From positions 1-64,000 of the forward strand of contig CAIVAT010000095.1 in the NCBI GenBank assembly GCA_903903985.1: 64,000 nucleotides of DNA, in the 5' to 3' direction. The notes beneath the pieces were generated by a model, which saw nothing but the letters and a program-made list of their open reading frames with translations, was not told the origin of the DNA and did no database searches. The stretch's first letter is position 1, and every line of letters starts with the position of its first letter. A program made the position numbers and the translations under genes. This document shows positions 24,717 through 33,600 of the stretch, in pieces. Source of the stretch: an uncultured Bacteroidales bacterium (GTDB taxonomy: Bacteria; Bacteroidota; Bacteroidia; Bacteroidales; FEN-979).

Positions 24717-27104
24717 ATGAAAACCGCGATCATTGTACTTTTACTTTTCCTTGCAATATTTCCGGGAACGGTCAGCGCACAGGATACGCTGACGCTATCC
24801 GTAGACCGGCTGGCAAAGGACAACATTGTATTGCACCATGGTGGCAAACCCGGTTTCGCGAGCGAAGACACCCTGAAAATGAATGGGCCCGATTGGTTTT
24901 TTGCAGTCAGCAATCCAAACCACCTGCAATTCAAAGTCAAATTCCAGAATAATATTACTCCTATAACCGTGGGATTCATCACCGACCTGGCTTCGACTTA
25001 CCCTGTCACAAACAATCACCTGCAGATCAGTATTGCACACTCCATCGGGCTGGGCAAATCCTTATCCATCATGGTCATAGCCGGCGACAATACCGTGAAG
25101 CAATATGACCTGGTTTACACGGATAATTCCCCAGCGAACCCGTCCGCCGTGAACACCGGAACACCGCCAGTTTCAACGGCGCAGGATGACTATAAAATGG
25201 GGGTTATTTACGATGATGCAATGTTTCTGAATGACCCGGGGACCGATCCGGAAGTCAAACTGAAAATCCTGGCACATCATGCAAACACTACCATTTCGGG
25301 ACTCGATGCAGCACTGCTGAAGAACAGGTTCCTTTACCCACGTTACCGGGAATGGTCATCGCAACGAAAACCAGGAGCACAAAACCTGATGGAACTGGCT
25401 TCCGCTTCCCTCAGTTCAATCGGTGGGCTCGATGTTACCAGCATCGCCGACGGGCTGAGCCGGTTCATTGTCCGACGGGCAAAAACTGAGATGAACATTG
25501 CCTTTTTTGACCGGTTCAGACAGGCACTTTCCGACAGCAGTTTCAGGGATTTGCAGACATTATTCCCGAACACCTGCACCTCTTTGAACCTGATCGGGGA
25601 ACAGATCTACAATTACGAGCTGTACCTGCAGGTTTTGCGTGAGAGTTTTGAAACAGATCTCAGGAGCCTGCCTGAAAACCTTCCGGGGATCATCGGGAAC
25701 CACCCGGTCTTTTTTGCAAAACATCCGGAACTCCTGGCTTCGCTCAACAGTGCTTTTTACATTGCAGATGGATTATTGAACCGGGTCCATCCCGGTGAAA
25801 TTATTGCGAACTACCCTGTTTCATACCTTGATGACGAAAAATTGTTGAACTGGAAAGGCGGCATGCAGTCGCTGCAATTATTGTCTGAATCGCTCAGAAA
25901 CCATTCCGGAACCAGCGGTGGCACTTATTGGGTCAGCGAAAAACAGGTTCGCGACCTGGTCATGGACAAGGAGGCATTCAAAATCTTCATCGGGCTGATG
26001 CGACAGCATGCGGTCAACATGCCATACGACAGCATCCGGTTTGCCGGGAATCTGAATCTTGTTTCGGTAATTGACCAGGTCGATCCGGCCGCTTTTGACT
26101 CGTGGTATCTGCCATACCGCAATTACCTGGTCGGCTTTGCATCAAAGGCAGGCCAGATCAGCAAACTGATTGCAACCTGGCAAAAACCTTCTCCCGATTC
26201 GATTTCTTATGTTCAATATTATCGTTTTTTCAATGCTTCAGCCGACCTGATCGAACAGTGCATAAACATCGGCACGCTTCCCGGCCTCGAGAGCCTGAGG
26301 TTAAAAAGTGACATGGGTATCTATTTTGAAACGGCAAGAACCGCCTCGAACCTTGCCCTGGATGTTACCCGCAGAAATTATTCTTCAGCGGTACTCAATG
26401 CGGTTCACCTTTATGACCTGATCCTGGTTAAGAACAGTCAGTCACCGGAACCGGGTGCCCCCGGCCTCCATGCCGAACAAAAGATCAATCCCGGTAAAAC
26501 CTACGATTTCATATTCAAATATGGTTCCTTCATGGCCACCGTCGTGCAGGCGAAAACATCCGACGATGTGGCCAGTGCCATTGAAGCCGCTGCATTGCCA
26601 TCGGGCAGTTCGCGTGTGAAACGCGAGACGGTTTTCAATGTTGCCTTGAATGCATACATCGGGCCTTACGCCGGTTATGAGCAAATCAGGGGATATGATA
26701 CAACGGGGTTCACTTTGAACACATACGGTATCACTGCGCCCGTTGGTATTTCGATATCCAAGGGGCATTCTGTTTTTTTTATAGGTACAGGCAAATCGGG
26801 ATGGTCCACCTCGGTATTCATTTCACTGATTGATATCGGCGCTGTTGCATCGTTCCGTATCAAGGACGATTCAACAGCACAGGTTCCCACCATCCATCTG
26901 CAGGACATCGTTTCTCCCGGGCTGTTCCTGTCGATCGGCATACCAAAATGCCCGGTTTCAGTGAATTTAGGAGCACAGATGGGGCCAAACCTCCGAAAAG
27001 TAAGTTCAACCGTGAACGATTACAGCAACAGCGTCTATTTCCGGTATAGCATGTCGGTTGTGGTTGATATTCCAATTTTTAACTTCTATTCAAAAGGGAA
27101 ATAG
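24717..27104 (+). CDS. Secreted protein of unknown function with barrel-like C-terminus
   Basis: A 795-residue protein with a clear signal peptide (1-21, ending TVSAQ). I recognise no domain. Residues 25-130 look beta-rich, residues about 150-600 are mostly helical (including repeated SLSSIGG, SFRDLQTLF, ESLRNH), and the last 170 residues have alternating short amphipathic strands with aromatic ends (LNAYIGPYAGYEQIRG, SGWSTSVFISLIDIGAVASF, SPGLFLSIGIPKCPVSV, RYSMSVVVDIPIFNF), suggesting an outer-membrane barrel-like or similar beta domain. It starts 3 nt after the membrane protease gene and is followed by a lipase-like hydrolase gene, so it is the middle member of a three-gene envelope module. 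Confidence 0.75.
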   Translation: MKTAIIVLLLFLAIFPGTVSAQDTLTLSVDRLAKDNIVLHHGGKPGFASEDTLKMNGPDWFFAVSNPNHLQFKVKFQNNITPITVGFITDLASTYPVTNNHLQISIAHSIGLGKSLSIMVIAGDNTVKQYDLVYTDNSPANPSAVNTGTPPVSTAQDDYKMGVIYDDAMFLNDPGTDPEVKLKILAHHANTTISGLDAALLKNRFLYPRYREWSSQRKPGAQNLMELASASLSSIGGLDVTSIADGLSRFIVRRAKTEMNIAFFDRFRQALSDSSFRDLQTLFPNTCTSLNLIGEQIYNYELYLQVLRESFETDLRSLPENLPGIIGNHPVFFAKHPELLASLNSAFYIADGLLNRVHPGEIIANYPVSYLDDEKLLNWKGGMQSLQLLSESLRNHSGTSGGTYWVSEKQVRDLVMDKEAFKIFIGLMRQHAVNMPYDSIRFAGNLNLVSVIDQVDPAAFDSWYLPYRNYLVGFASKAGQISKLIATWQKPSPDSISYVQYYRFFNASADLIEQCINIGTLPGLESLRLKSDMGIYFETARTASNLALDVTRRNYSSAVLNAVHLYDLILVKNSQSPEPGAPGLHAEQKINPGKTYDFIFKYGSFMATVVQAKTSDDVASAIEAAALPSGSSRVKRETVFNVALNAYIGPYAGYEQIRGYDTTGFTLNTYGITAPVGISISKGHSVFFIGTGKSGWSTSVFISLIDIGAVASFRIKDDSTAQVPTIHLQDIVSPGLFLSIGIPKCPVSVNLGAQMGPNLRKVSSTVNDYSNSVYFRYSMSVVVDIPIFNFYSKGK

Positions 27105-27124
27105 CTTAAAACGTTTTATTTCCC

Positions 27125-27150
27125 TAAATCGTAAATCGTACATCGAAAAT
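27125..27150 (+). repeat. TAAATCGTAAATCGTA-type repeat before the lipase-like gene
   Basis: The gap between the barrel-like protein gene and the lipase-like gene contains TAAATCGTAAATCGTA, which is also found at 59785-59800 inside the complex large-subunit gene. This marks a dispersed short repeat of this genome. Confidence 0.55.
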
Positions 27151-27210
27151 CAGCAGGGATTAATATATAAATCAACCAACCATATTTTAAACAAAATTCA
27201 ACCCCTTTCT

Positions 27211-28701
27211 ATGCCCCCACAGAAGAAACCTGTCGTTCTGGTCCATGGCTGGAGCGTTCACAATACGTCAACCTACGGAGAACTGCCTGCACGCCTTGAA
27301 GCAGAATCAAAGGATGATATCCTGCTCGACATCCACAACATCTGGCTCGGAAAATATGTCAGTTTCCAGGACGAAGTTCAGCTTGATGACATTTCCCGGG
27401 CTTTTGAATCAGCGATCCGCCAGGAACTGGACGCTTCATCCCTCCAGGCCAAATGCATCTGCATCACCCATTCAACCGGAGGCCCGGTGATCAGGAACTG
27501 GATCTATAAATACTATGTTGAACCCGGAAAGATGGCTGAATGCCCGGTGAGCCATTTGATCATGCTTGCCCCGGCGAATTTTGGTTCTGCCCTCGCAATC
27601 CTGGGCAAATTACGGATTTCACGGATCAAAAGCTGGTTTGAAGGAGTCGAACCCGGCAAGGGCGTACTGGATTGGCTGGAACTTGGAAGCCCTGAATCGT
27701 GGAACCTGAATGTAAAATGGATGAACTATTTCAAGGGTCAGCAGCAGTATGAAACATTTTTCCCGTTTGTCATTTCAGGTCAATCGATCGACCGGAGCTT
27801 CTATGATCACATCAATACCTATACCGGTGAACTCGGCTCCGATGGGGTTGTCAGACTTTCCGGCGCCAACCTGAATGCAAATTATTATAAATTCGTACAG
27901 GAATCACCAGTAGGTGATGCCATCGAACTGGCGCTGACCCCGAAGGAGAATGAACACATTACCTGTAGCAATACTGCATTTGCCATTGCAAAAGGGCGGT
28001 CGCATTCAGGCGATGGAATGGGGATCCTTAAAAGCATTAAAAGCGGGCCTGATGCCTATCCTGCGGTAACCCTTATCCTCGACTGCATCCGGGTCAGTTC
28101 AGGAAACAGCTATGATGCCCTTTGCAAACAATTCGAATCACTCTCCGCCCAGGTAATGGAAGAAGAAAAGGTAGAGACCGAGGATCAATTTCTTCTGAAA
28201 GACCGGGTTTTCATTCACGATCCTTATTCCATGCTGATTTTCAGGATAAAAGATGAATACGGGCAGGCCATCGGGAATTACGACATCATTTTTACCGGGG
28301 GCGAGGAGGACAGCGAAAATCATCTTCCTGAGAATTTCCTTGCAGATAAACAAAGAAACTCCAGGGCACCGGGGTACATCTCCTTCTATTTTAATTCGGG
28401 GGTGATGCTGGGTTCGGACCCGGTAAAATATCAGAATAAACTCATCCGGAAAAAATTACCCGGGGCAAAATCCCTGGGATTCAAAATAATCCCATACACC
28501 GACAAGGGTTTTGTCCATTTCCTGCCGGCGGTGCTCAAAGGAACACCGGCGCTCCTTGCACAACTTATTCTCCCGAATCAGACAACGCTCATTGATGTGG
28601 AGATGAAACGCATTGTCCGTGAGGGAGTATTTCAACTAACCCGCGACCGGGCACCGGAGGAGTTTAAAGATGTGAAACCCGGCAACATGCTGACGGGATA
28701 A
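27211..28701 (+). CDS. Lipase/esterase-like alpha/beta hydrolase, cytosolic
   Basis: I chose ATG 27211 (MPPQKKPVVLVHGWS), because the longer in-frame extension to 27058 overlaps the preceding gene and includes the repeat at 27125-27150. The 496-residue product has the lipase fold: oxyanion segment VVLVHGWS (8-15), nucleophile Ser88 in ICITHSTGGPVI, and LIMLAPANFGS, a motif seen in PGAP1-like and triacylglycerol lipases. A long C-terminal region (about 300-496) carries a beta-rich domain with YSMLIFRIKDEYGQAIGNYD. No signal peptide. It is the third gene of the module with the membrane protease and the barrel-like protein. Substrate unknown; a phospholipase or acyl-protein esterase are both possible. 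Confidence 0.82.
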   Translation: MPPQKKPVVLVHGWSVHNTSTYGELPARLEAESKDDILLDIHNIWLGKYVSFQDEVQLDDISRAFESAIRQELDASSLQAKCICITHSTGGPVIRNWIYKYYVEPGKMAECPVSHLIMLAPANFGSALAILGKLRISRIKSWFEGVEPGKGVLDWLELGSPESWNLNVKWMNYFKGQQQYETFFPFVISGQSIDRSFYDHINTYTGELGSDGVVRLSGANLNANYYKFVQESPVGDAIELALTPKENEHITCSNTAFAIAKGRSHSGDGMGILKSIKSGPDAYPAVTLILDCIRVSSGNSYDALCKQFESLSAQVMEEEKVETEDQFLLKDRVFIHDPYSMLIFRIKDEYGQAIGNYDIIFTGGEEDSENHLPENFLADKQRNSRAPGYISFYFNSGVMLGSDPVKYQNKLIRKKLPGAKSLGFKIIPYTDKGFVHFLPAVLKGTPALLAQLILPNQTTLIDVEMKRIVREGVFQLTRDRAPEEFKDVKPGNMLTG

Positions 28702-28725
28702 TGAATTTTAATAACGACGCCCCGG

Positions 28726-30957
28726 TCATTCTACAAAATACATATCGATCTCGCCCTTGTGTTTTGCTGCGATCTTACCCCGGTAGATGCATTTGAACCG
28801 GTCTTTTATTTTTTCATGGGTTTCCCCGCTGATGTTCACCTTGTTTGGCTCACCGGCATTTTCCATCCGGGATGCGGTGTTGACGGTATCTCCCCATATG
28901 TCGAAGGCGAATTTTTTAAGCCCGACGACTCCTGCAACCACGGGCCCGGTGTGGATGCCAATGCGAAGTTCAAAACAGGATCTGCCCTGGCTGTTTCTTT
29001 CCTTTTGCTGTGCCATCATGAATTTCTGGAGTTCCTTGGCAGCAGCCACAACATCATACGCATGGGTCTCATTGGCAACGGGCAGGCCGCCGGCACACAT
29101 GTAACTGTCGCCGATGATCTTAATTTTCTCAATGTTATGCCTTGAAATGATGGTATCAAATTCGGTGAAGTAAAAATTGATCTCAGCCACCAGTTCTTCA
29201 GCGCTCATGCGTTCACTGGCCTGGGTAAAATCCTTGAAATCGGTAAACATGACCGTGACCTCATCATAGCGTTTTGCACTCGCCTTGCCGGTAGCCTTCA
29301 GCTCCTCGGCGGTTTCGTGCGGCAGAATATTTAACAGAAGATGGTCAGATTGTCTTTTTGACTCATCCAGTAAAGCATTCAGCCTTTTCTGGCTTCGATA
29401 ATTCCGGTATACCAGCAGAGAAACAATGATGAAGAAAACGACACCTCCGGCCATCATGTTGCGTTCGTTCTTTCCCTGCCTGATCTTTTGCCGGTCTCTT
29501 TCCGCCCCGATCTCTTTCAATGACCGTTCCCTTTTCACCGCTTCGGCCATGATCCGGTCATTTTTCGTAATCGTGTTGATGCTGTCGGATATCCACAGAT
29601 TCATGGAGGCATAATGCCAGGCGTTTTTGTAATCGCCAAGCTCCCTGTATAATTTTTCAAGGTGCCGGGAAGCGGTCAGCATGTATTCAAATTTACCAAA
29701 AAATGCATCCTCCTCTCCCAGCTTGTACGAACGGGTGAACTTCTCGATGGCCTCCCGGTTATGGCCCTGCCTGACGAGGAACTGTCCATACCGGATATAA
29801 AAGTTTGATTTGTAAATACCGCTCATGCCGGAGGAGCCGACGACCAGTTGCTCTGCTTTTCTGAAATAGTAGCTGGCCGAATCAGGTTTTTTTTCCAGCT
29901 CCGTAAAATAGGCCTTGAGCCTGTAATACATCTCTGTGTCGGTATAAAACAATTTTTCAAATTCATCCGGGTAAGAATTTTTATAAAAGTTGTACAGCAT
30001 AACTACCTCATCCGATTCGAGAAGGGACTTGCGGTAAAGGGCAAATTCCCAGGCTTTCATTCTGTTATGGCGCTTCCGGATCGCAAAATCGATGATCTCT
30101 TTTACATTTTTCACATTTAATCCAATATGCTGCCTGACTTCTATAAATTGCAAATCAAGATTTATCCACATCAGTGCAACGGAATCAATGGGTTTTGCCT
30201 TGAGGATGATCGTGCTTCGTTTTTGGTTAAATTCAATGGCATCGTCAAATAGTTTATTGTCACTGTAAAATTTGGACATCTGTCGATAACATTTTTCAAG
30301 CAGGGCGCGATCGCCGATTTTTTCTGCCATATCCGTTGCGATGAAGTAATTCTGGTAAGCCTCGACCATCTGGTTCTTAAACTCATGGCTATTCCCGATA
30401 CACAGGTAGCTTTCAGCGATCATGTTGTTGTTTTTCAGGGCATTCGCTATCAAAAAGGCATCGCTGCTGGCCGAAAGGGCATTGGCAACGATATATTTTG
30501 AAAGATAAACCTGGGCAAGATTCCGGCAGGTGCGCCATCGCATCTCCATGTTGTTGGTTATCCTGCATTTTTGAAGCGCCTGATTCGCATAAGCAATGGA
30601 TTTCTGGAAAAAGTCGTCATTGGAGGTTGATTCAAGGTAACTGTTGTATGCAAATAGCAGCAGGTCGGGACGGAGGCTCAATTCTGCAACCCTGATGGCC
30701 GCATCGGCAAGACTGTCGGCCTTGTTCTTATCTTCCACATAGTCATTGTAGAAAAACGCCAGCTTCGAGAGGTAAACGACCCGCATGCTGTCATTCCCTG
30801 CATTCCTGTACCTCCCCCACAAAGAGACGATGGTGTCGGGCAGATCGGGCTGGGAGAATATTTTCCCGGGAAAAAACAGGGAAATAAACAGAACAGGGAA
30901 AAGGGCAACCAGGGAGTTGTTCCGTAACTTTGTCCTTATATGCAAAAGGTGTTGCAT
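28726..30957 (-). CDS. TPR-sensor adenylate cyclase (class III)
   Basis: A 743-residue membrane receptor cyclase. It has a signal peptide (about 1-35, ending KIFSQ), a periplasmic tetratricopeptide sensor (about 40-470), one transmembrane helix (about 500-517, VVFFIIVSLLVYRNY) and a cytosolic class III catalytic domain (about 560-743). Metal-binding aspartates are in VMFTDFKDF and IIGDSYM. The substrate pair Lys (IEKIKIIG) and Asp (FDIWGDTVN) and the Asn/Arg of NTASRM are all present, so it should be an active cyclase of ATP type. The TPR architecture is common in Bacteroidota signalling proteins. The gene is convergent with the lipase-like gene and has 527 nt of non-coding DNA upstream. Confidence 0.92.
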   Translation of the reverse strand: MQHLLHIRTKLRNNSLVALFPVLFISLFFPGKIFSQPDLPDTIVSLWGRYRNAGNDSMRVVYLSKLAFFYNDYVEDKNKADSLADAAIRVAELSLRPDLLLFAYNSYLESTSNDDFFQKSIAYANQALQKCRITNNMEMRWRTCRNLAQVYLSKYIVANALSASSDAFLIANALKNNNMIAESYLCIGNSHEFKNQMVEAYQNYFIATDMAEKIGDRALLEKCYRQMSKFYSDNKLFDDAIEFNQKRSTIILKAKPIDSVALMWINLDLQFIEVRQHIGLNVKNVKEIIDFAIRKRHNRMKAWEFALYRKSLLESDEVVMLYNFYKNSYPDEFEKLFYTDTEMYYRLKAYFTELEKKPDSASYYFRKAEQLVVGSSGMSGIYKSNFYIRYGQFLVRQGHNREAIEKFTRSYKLGEEDAFFGKFEYMLTASRHLEKLYRELGDYKNAWHYASMNLWISDSINTITKNDRIMAEAVKRERSLKEIGAERDRQKIRQGKNERNMMAGGVVFFIIVSLLVYRNYRSQKRLNALLDESKRQSDHLLLNILPHETAEELKATGKASAKRYDEVTVMFTDFKDFTQASERMSAEELVAEINFYFTEFDTIISRHNIEKIKIIGDSYMCAGGLPVANETHAYDVVAAAKELQKFMMAQQKERNSQGRSCFELRIGIHTGPVVAGVVGLKKFAFDIWGDTVNTASRMENAGEPNKVNISGETHEKIKDRFKCIYRGKIAAKHKGEIDMYFVE

Positions 30958-31484
30958 GGTTATTTCCTGCTTGATCCGGGTTGGAATATCAAACTGAACA
31001 CAGATGAAGCACTAAATTGCAAACCTGCTCAGATTCAGTAGTGCTGCGTGTTTGATGATGCAAACTCAAAAACCCGCAGTTTAAATTATCAGTTTGAAAA
31101 AAACAACAATGCAAATAAACATAAAATAAATAATTAAGCGCAAATGTGCCGGTGAACTGACTATTTTTCTTTAAGAAGCTTTCATCCGTGAAGCGGCTTA
31201 ATCGCAATCCGGCCCGGCCATGGAAGGGGGATGGCCAATTCCTTCTTCCCGTCCCTTAGAAACCTTTGTCTCCCTAGTAAACAACAGTTAACCTGTAGCT
31301 ATGGAGTAGCCATGGAGTAACTATGGAGTAAGTATTGGGTGCCTGTTTGAACAAAGTGTCCTATGGTTTATACCATGCAACGAGTAGAAGAAGACCGTTT
31401 TATCCAATAAGTACAAATAAACATATATTTAACTATATTTACAGGCGATAATTCGTTATTATTTAACCCTTTAATCACCCCCCT
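30958..31484. other. Divergent intergenic region with 11-bp repeats
   Basis: About 527 bases between the cyclase gene (minus) and a small anchored protein gene (plus). It holds the 11-bp tandem repeat at 31299-31331 and AT-rich sequence near 31410-31450 with TATATTTA-like boxes that could serve the plus-strand gene. No convincing coding frame or RNA gene is visible. Confidence 0.5.
31299..31331 (+). repeat. Three 11-bp direct repeats (CTATGGAGTAA type)
   Basis: Three units, CTATGGAGTAG, CCATGGAGTAA and CTATGGAGTAA, with a degenerate fourth (GTATTGGGTGC) after them. The 11-bp period puts each unit on nearly the same DNA face. Confidence 0.8.
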
Positions 31485-31943
31485 ATGAAAAACAAAATTC
31501 CAATGCTCATTTTAACATTTGTGATCGGAGCAGTAATCGGAGCGGCCATTGTATGGATGTTGTTCAATTGCTCTAGCCAGAACAGCAGGTGTGGAACCAC
31601 CGGCAGCCCTGTGGCCGATACCACCGGGATCCAGCTGATTTCCCCGAAAATAGCAAACAACTATTTCAAGACTTACCTGACCAACTTTGAACGGGTTGAT
31701 ACCCTCAAGGGATTTTCAATCAATGCGGAACAGTTCAATGCCATGAAAATTATTGCAAAAGCAGATTCATCGGTGCATGGGTTCAGGATTTATATGGGGA
31801 TGAAGGACAGTCTTACATCGGTCAGAATGGTTGTTGGCACCGGAAGCCCTGACAAAACAAAATCAATTTATGTGACCTCCGACTATAACTCGGGACCTTG
31901 TCCGCATATTTGCGATAATACCAGTGACATCACCAGCAAGTGA
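31485..31943 (+). CDS. Small membrane-anchored protein of unknown function
   Basis: A 152-residue protein with an N-terminal hydrophobic helix (about 5-27, glycine-rich VIGAVIGAAIVWMLF) and a soluble, probably periplasmic domain. Recognisable features are a NCSSQNSRCG segment right after the helix, TLKGFSINAEQFNAMK, and a Cys pair in GPCPHICDN near the end. I do not recognise the family. The stop codon directly abuts the convergent stop of the universal stress protein gene. It lies upstream of the two-component locus. Confidence 0.7.
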   Translation: MKNKIPMLILTFVIGAVIGAAIVWMLFNCSSQNSRCGTTGSPVADTTGIQLISPKIANNYFKTYLTNFERVDTLKGFSINAEQFNAMKIIAKADSSVHGFRIYMGMKDSLTSVRMVVGTGSPDKTKSIYVTSDYNSGPCPHICDNTSDITSK

Positions 31944-32828
31944 TCACCGGGCCCAGGAGGATTCGGTCCGGTCGATAAACAGCACAGGGATCCCGCCGGG
32001 GTTAAACATCAGCCGTTCATTCCAGTCTGAAAAATTGTACCCTGAACCATCATCAGCTGGCATGGTCATGGTCATGATCAGGTCGGACCCGACTGCAGTT
32101 GAATAATCAATGAGCTGGTTTGAGAAATCTTTGGGTGAGCCCTCGGCGTGTAGCAGGTAGGAAACTTTTTTTTCTTTAAAGACGCTGACAATTTGTGCAG
32201 TGATCCCTTTTACAAGGGCCTTCTGTTCCGCATTTACCTCTTCCGACTCGAACAGATGGATTTCAGATTTGAACAGCTTAAAGAAGAACAACCCCCATTC
32301 AGCCAGCTGGTTGTGATCAGCATCGCTGTTAACAGGCATCACGATTCGCTGGTATCCATTTTCAATGGAAAGGTCCTGAACAACCATTACCGGGCACGGT
32401 GAGTCAAGAACCACCCTTAAGGCATGGCTGCCGAACAAATGCTGCAAGCCTTGTTTCCCGTGGGTTCCCATCACCATCAACCTGGGTCTGATCTCCGTAA
32501 CAACGGCATTCAGCACCGTAAAAAGATTGCCCTCCCTGATCACGGGATCAACTTTAACACCATATTTCCGCTCACCATTTTCTTTATAATCCATTAAACC
32601 CTGATGAATTTTTTGGCATCCCGCATCTTCCTTATTAAACTGCGTGCCGGCCGGGGTATGATATACGTGCAGCAGACACAAACTGTAATTGAGAAGTCGC
32701 GCCAGTTCAAGCCCGTGCACGATCGCCTTTTCAGCAACTGCAGAAAAATCAGTTGGTACAAGGATTACCTTGCTGAATTTGAGTGAGTTTGTCCGATGGT
32801 TGGTCAATTGATGCTTTTTAAACTGCAA
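31944..32828 (-). CDS. Universal stress protein, tandem UspA domains
   Basis: A 294-residue cytosolic protein with two Usp domains. The first (about 18-165) starts KVILVPTDFSAVAEKA and contains the ATP-binding motif G-x2-G-x9-G-S in MGTHGKQGLQHLFGSHALRV, followed by PCPVMVVQD. The second (about 172-294) begins YQRIVMPVNSD but lacks the glycine motif, so it is probably a non-binding partner domain. Such tandem proteins respond to starvation and other stress. The only start available is TTG 32828, since an in-frame stop lies two codons upstream; an internal start is possible. The gene is divergent from the first twin secreted protein gene. Confidence 0.88.
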   Translation of the reverse strand: MQFKKHQLTNHRTNSLKFSKVILVPTDFSAVAEKAIVHGLELARLLNYSLCLLHVYHTPAGTQFNKEDAGCQKIHQGLMDYKENGERKYGVKVDPVIREGNLFTVLNAVVTEIRPRLMVMGTHGKQGLQHLFGSHALRVVLDSPCPVMVVQDLSIENGYQRIVMPVNSDADHNQLAEWGLFFFKLFKSEIHLFESEEVNAEQKALVKGITAQIVSVFKEKKVSYLLHAEGSPKDFSNQLIDYSTAVGSDLIMTMTMPADDGSGYNFSDWNERLMFNPGGIPVLFIDRTESSWAR

Positions 32829-32970
32829 TCCTTATGCTATTGTTATTATATATGGTACGACCGATATAAACTGAGGTGTTAAACCCCATCAAAAATAGTA
32901 AAAATTATTTCAGCAGTCAAACCGGCCTGATTTTTTAATTGTCGGTTGTTGCAGAGAATCCGCTATGATT

Positions 32971-32986
32971 TGCGTAAAAATACGCA
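32971..32986. promoter_or_regulatory. Inverted repeat TGCGTA-N4-TACGCA upstream of secreted paralogue A
   Basis: A perfect 6-bp inverted repeat with a four-A centre, 46 nt upstream of the minus-33 box of paralogue A. Its CGTA-N4-TACG core recurs at 35939-35950 upstream of paralogue B. The symmetry suits a dimeric NarL/LuxR-type response regulator, and one is encoded between the two sites. Confidence 0.6.
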
Positions 32987-32992
32987 GATGAA

Positions 32993-33000
32993 TCACGTGA
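32993..33000. promoter_or_regulatory. TCACGTGA palindrome upstream of paralogue A
   Basis: An 8-bp palindrome about 31 nt upstream of the minus-33 box. In the ungapped alignment with the paralogue B region it matches TCACGTTG at 35981-35988. Confidence 0.4.
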
Positions 33001-33031
33001 AAACCCCATGAAACATCGGGCATTTCCGCTC

Positions 33032-33063
33032 TTGAACCTGCCCTCCCTGCGGTTGTACTTTTA
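33032..33063 (+). promoter_or_regulatory. Promoter of secreted paralogue A
   Basis: TTG at 33032-33034, 21 nt, then TACTTTTA at 33056-33063, one base off TAnnTTTG. The same boxes with the same 21-nt spacing occur at 36020-36051 before paralogue B. Across the 50 bases containing both boxes the two regions match at 40 positions without gaps. Confidence 0.7.
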
Positions 33064-33106
33064 CATCATGAAAAACAACAACCAACCCCTCAAAAAAAAC
33101 ACAACC

Positions 33107-33538
33107 ATGAAAACAACAAAATTTTTCTCAACCCTCAGCATTTTTATGATCTTCGCATTGGCCACCCTGGCAACCACCACCAGCAATGATAAAAGGACTG
33201 ACATGATTTCAGCAAGCTCCATCCGTTATCATGTAAACGTAATGGTTACAGTGGACAAACCGCTTTGCAACATCTACCTGATTAAAATCCTGGATGGAAA
33301 CGGAACCATGGTTGCCCCTGCCAAGGCATATACACCCGGTGTTACCGGATATGATTTTTACGAGCACGGACCGGCTACCGGCACCAGAATTGCCGTTTTG
33401 GTAAAGTACCAGTATGGCGATCATTTCGAATGTCCAAACGAACTCTTTACCCCACCGGTTTTCTTATCCGGGCTTTTCAAGAATGCACAGACCTATCGTT
33501 TCGATCTTTATCCAACCTTCACATCCCCAAAACCTTAA
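33107..33538 (+). CDS. Small secreted protein, paralogue A of a twin pair
   Basis: I start at ATG 33107 (MKTTKFFSTLSIFMIF), since the ATG at 33008 lies upstream of the inferred promoter and paralogue B begins with the same MKTTK at 36093. The 143-residue product has a signal peptide (about 1-25) and a compact, probably beta-rich domain. Motifs shared with paralogue B are Y-x-V near residue 43, D-x-NG, PG-hydrophobic-T-x-Y-x-F-x-E-x-G, GTR-hydrophobic-A-x-LVK and G-x-FK-x4-Y-x-F. Two cysteines (KPLCNIY and FECPNE) may pair. No known domain is recognised. The gene has its own promoter, upstream repeat and terminator. Confidence 0.8.
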   Translation: MKTTKFFSTLSIFMIFALATLATTTSNDKRTDMISASSIRYHVNVMVTVDKPLCNIYLIKILDGNGTMVAPAKAYTPGVTGYDFYEHGPATGTRIAVLVKYQYGDHFECPNELFTPPVFLSGLFKNAQTYRFDLYPTFTSPKP

Positions 33539-33566
33539 AAAAGATCAGGTTTGAGGCAGACGGAGG

Positions 33567-33600
33567 ATCCGTCCCGGTGGTTCGGGGCGGATTTTTTTTT
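33567..33600 (+). terminator. Intrinsic terminator of paralogue A
   Basis: A 10-bp stem (ATCCGTCCCG with CGGGGCGGAT, one G-T pair) around a GTGGTT loop, followed by eight T. It lies 28 nt after the paralogue A stop. The T-run touches the stop codon of the convergent response regulator gene. Confidence 0.85.

Noticed and set aside
33008..33106. Longer N-terminus for secreted paralogue A from ATG 33008
   Set aside because: This ATG lies upstream of the inferred promoter boxes, and the aligned region of paralogue B is non-coding with stops; the signal peptide starts at 33107.
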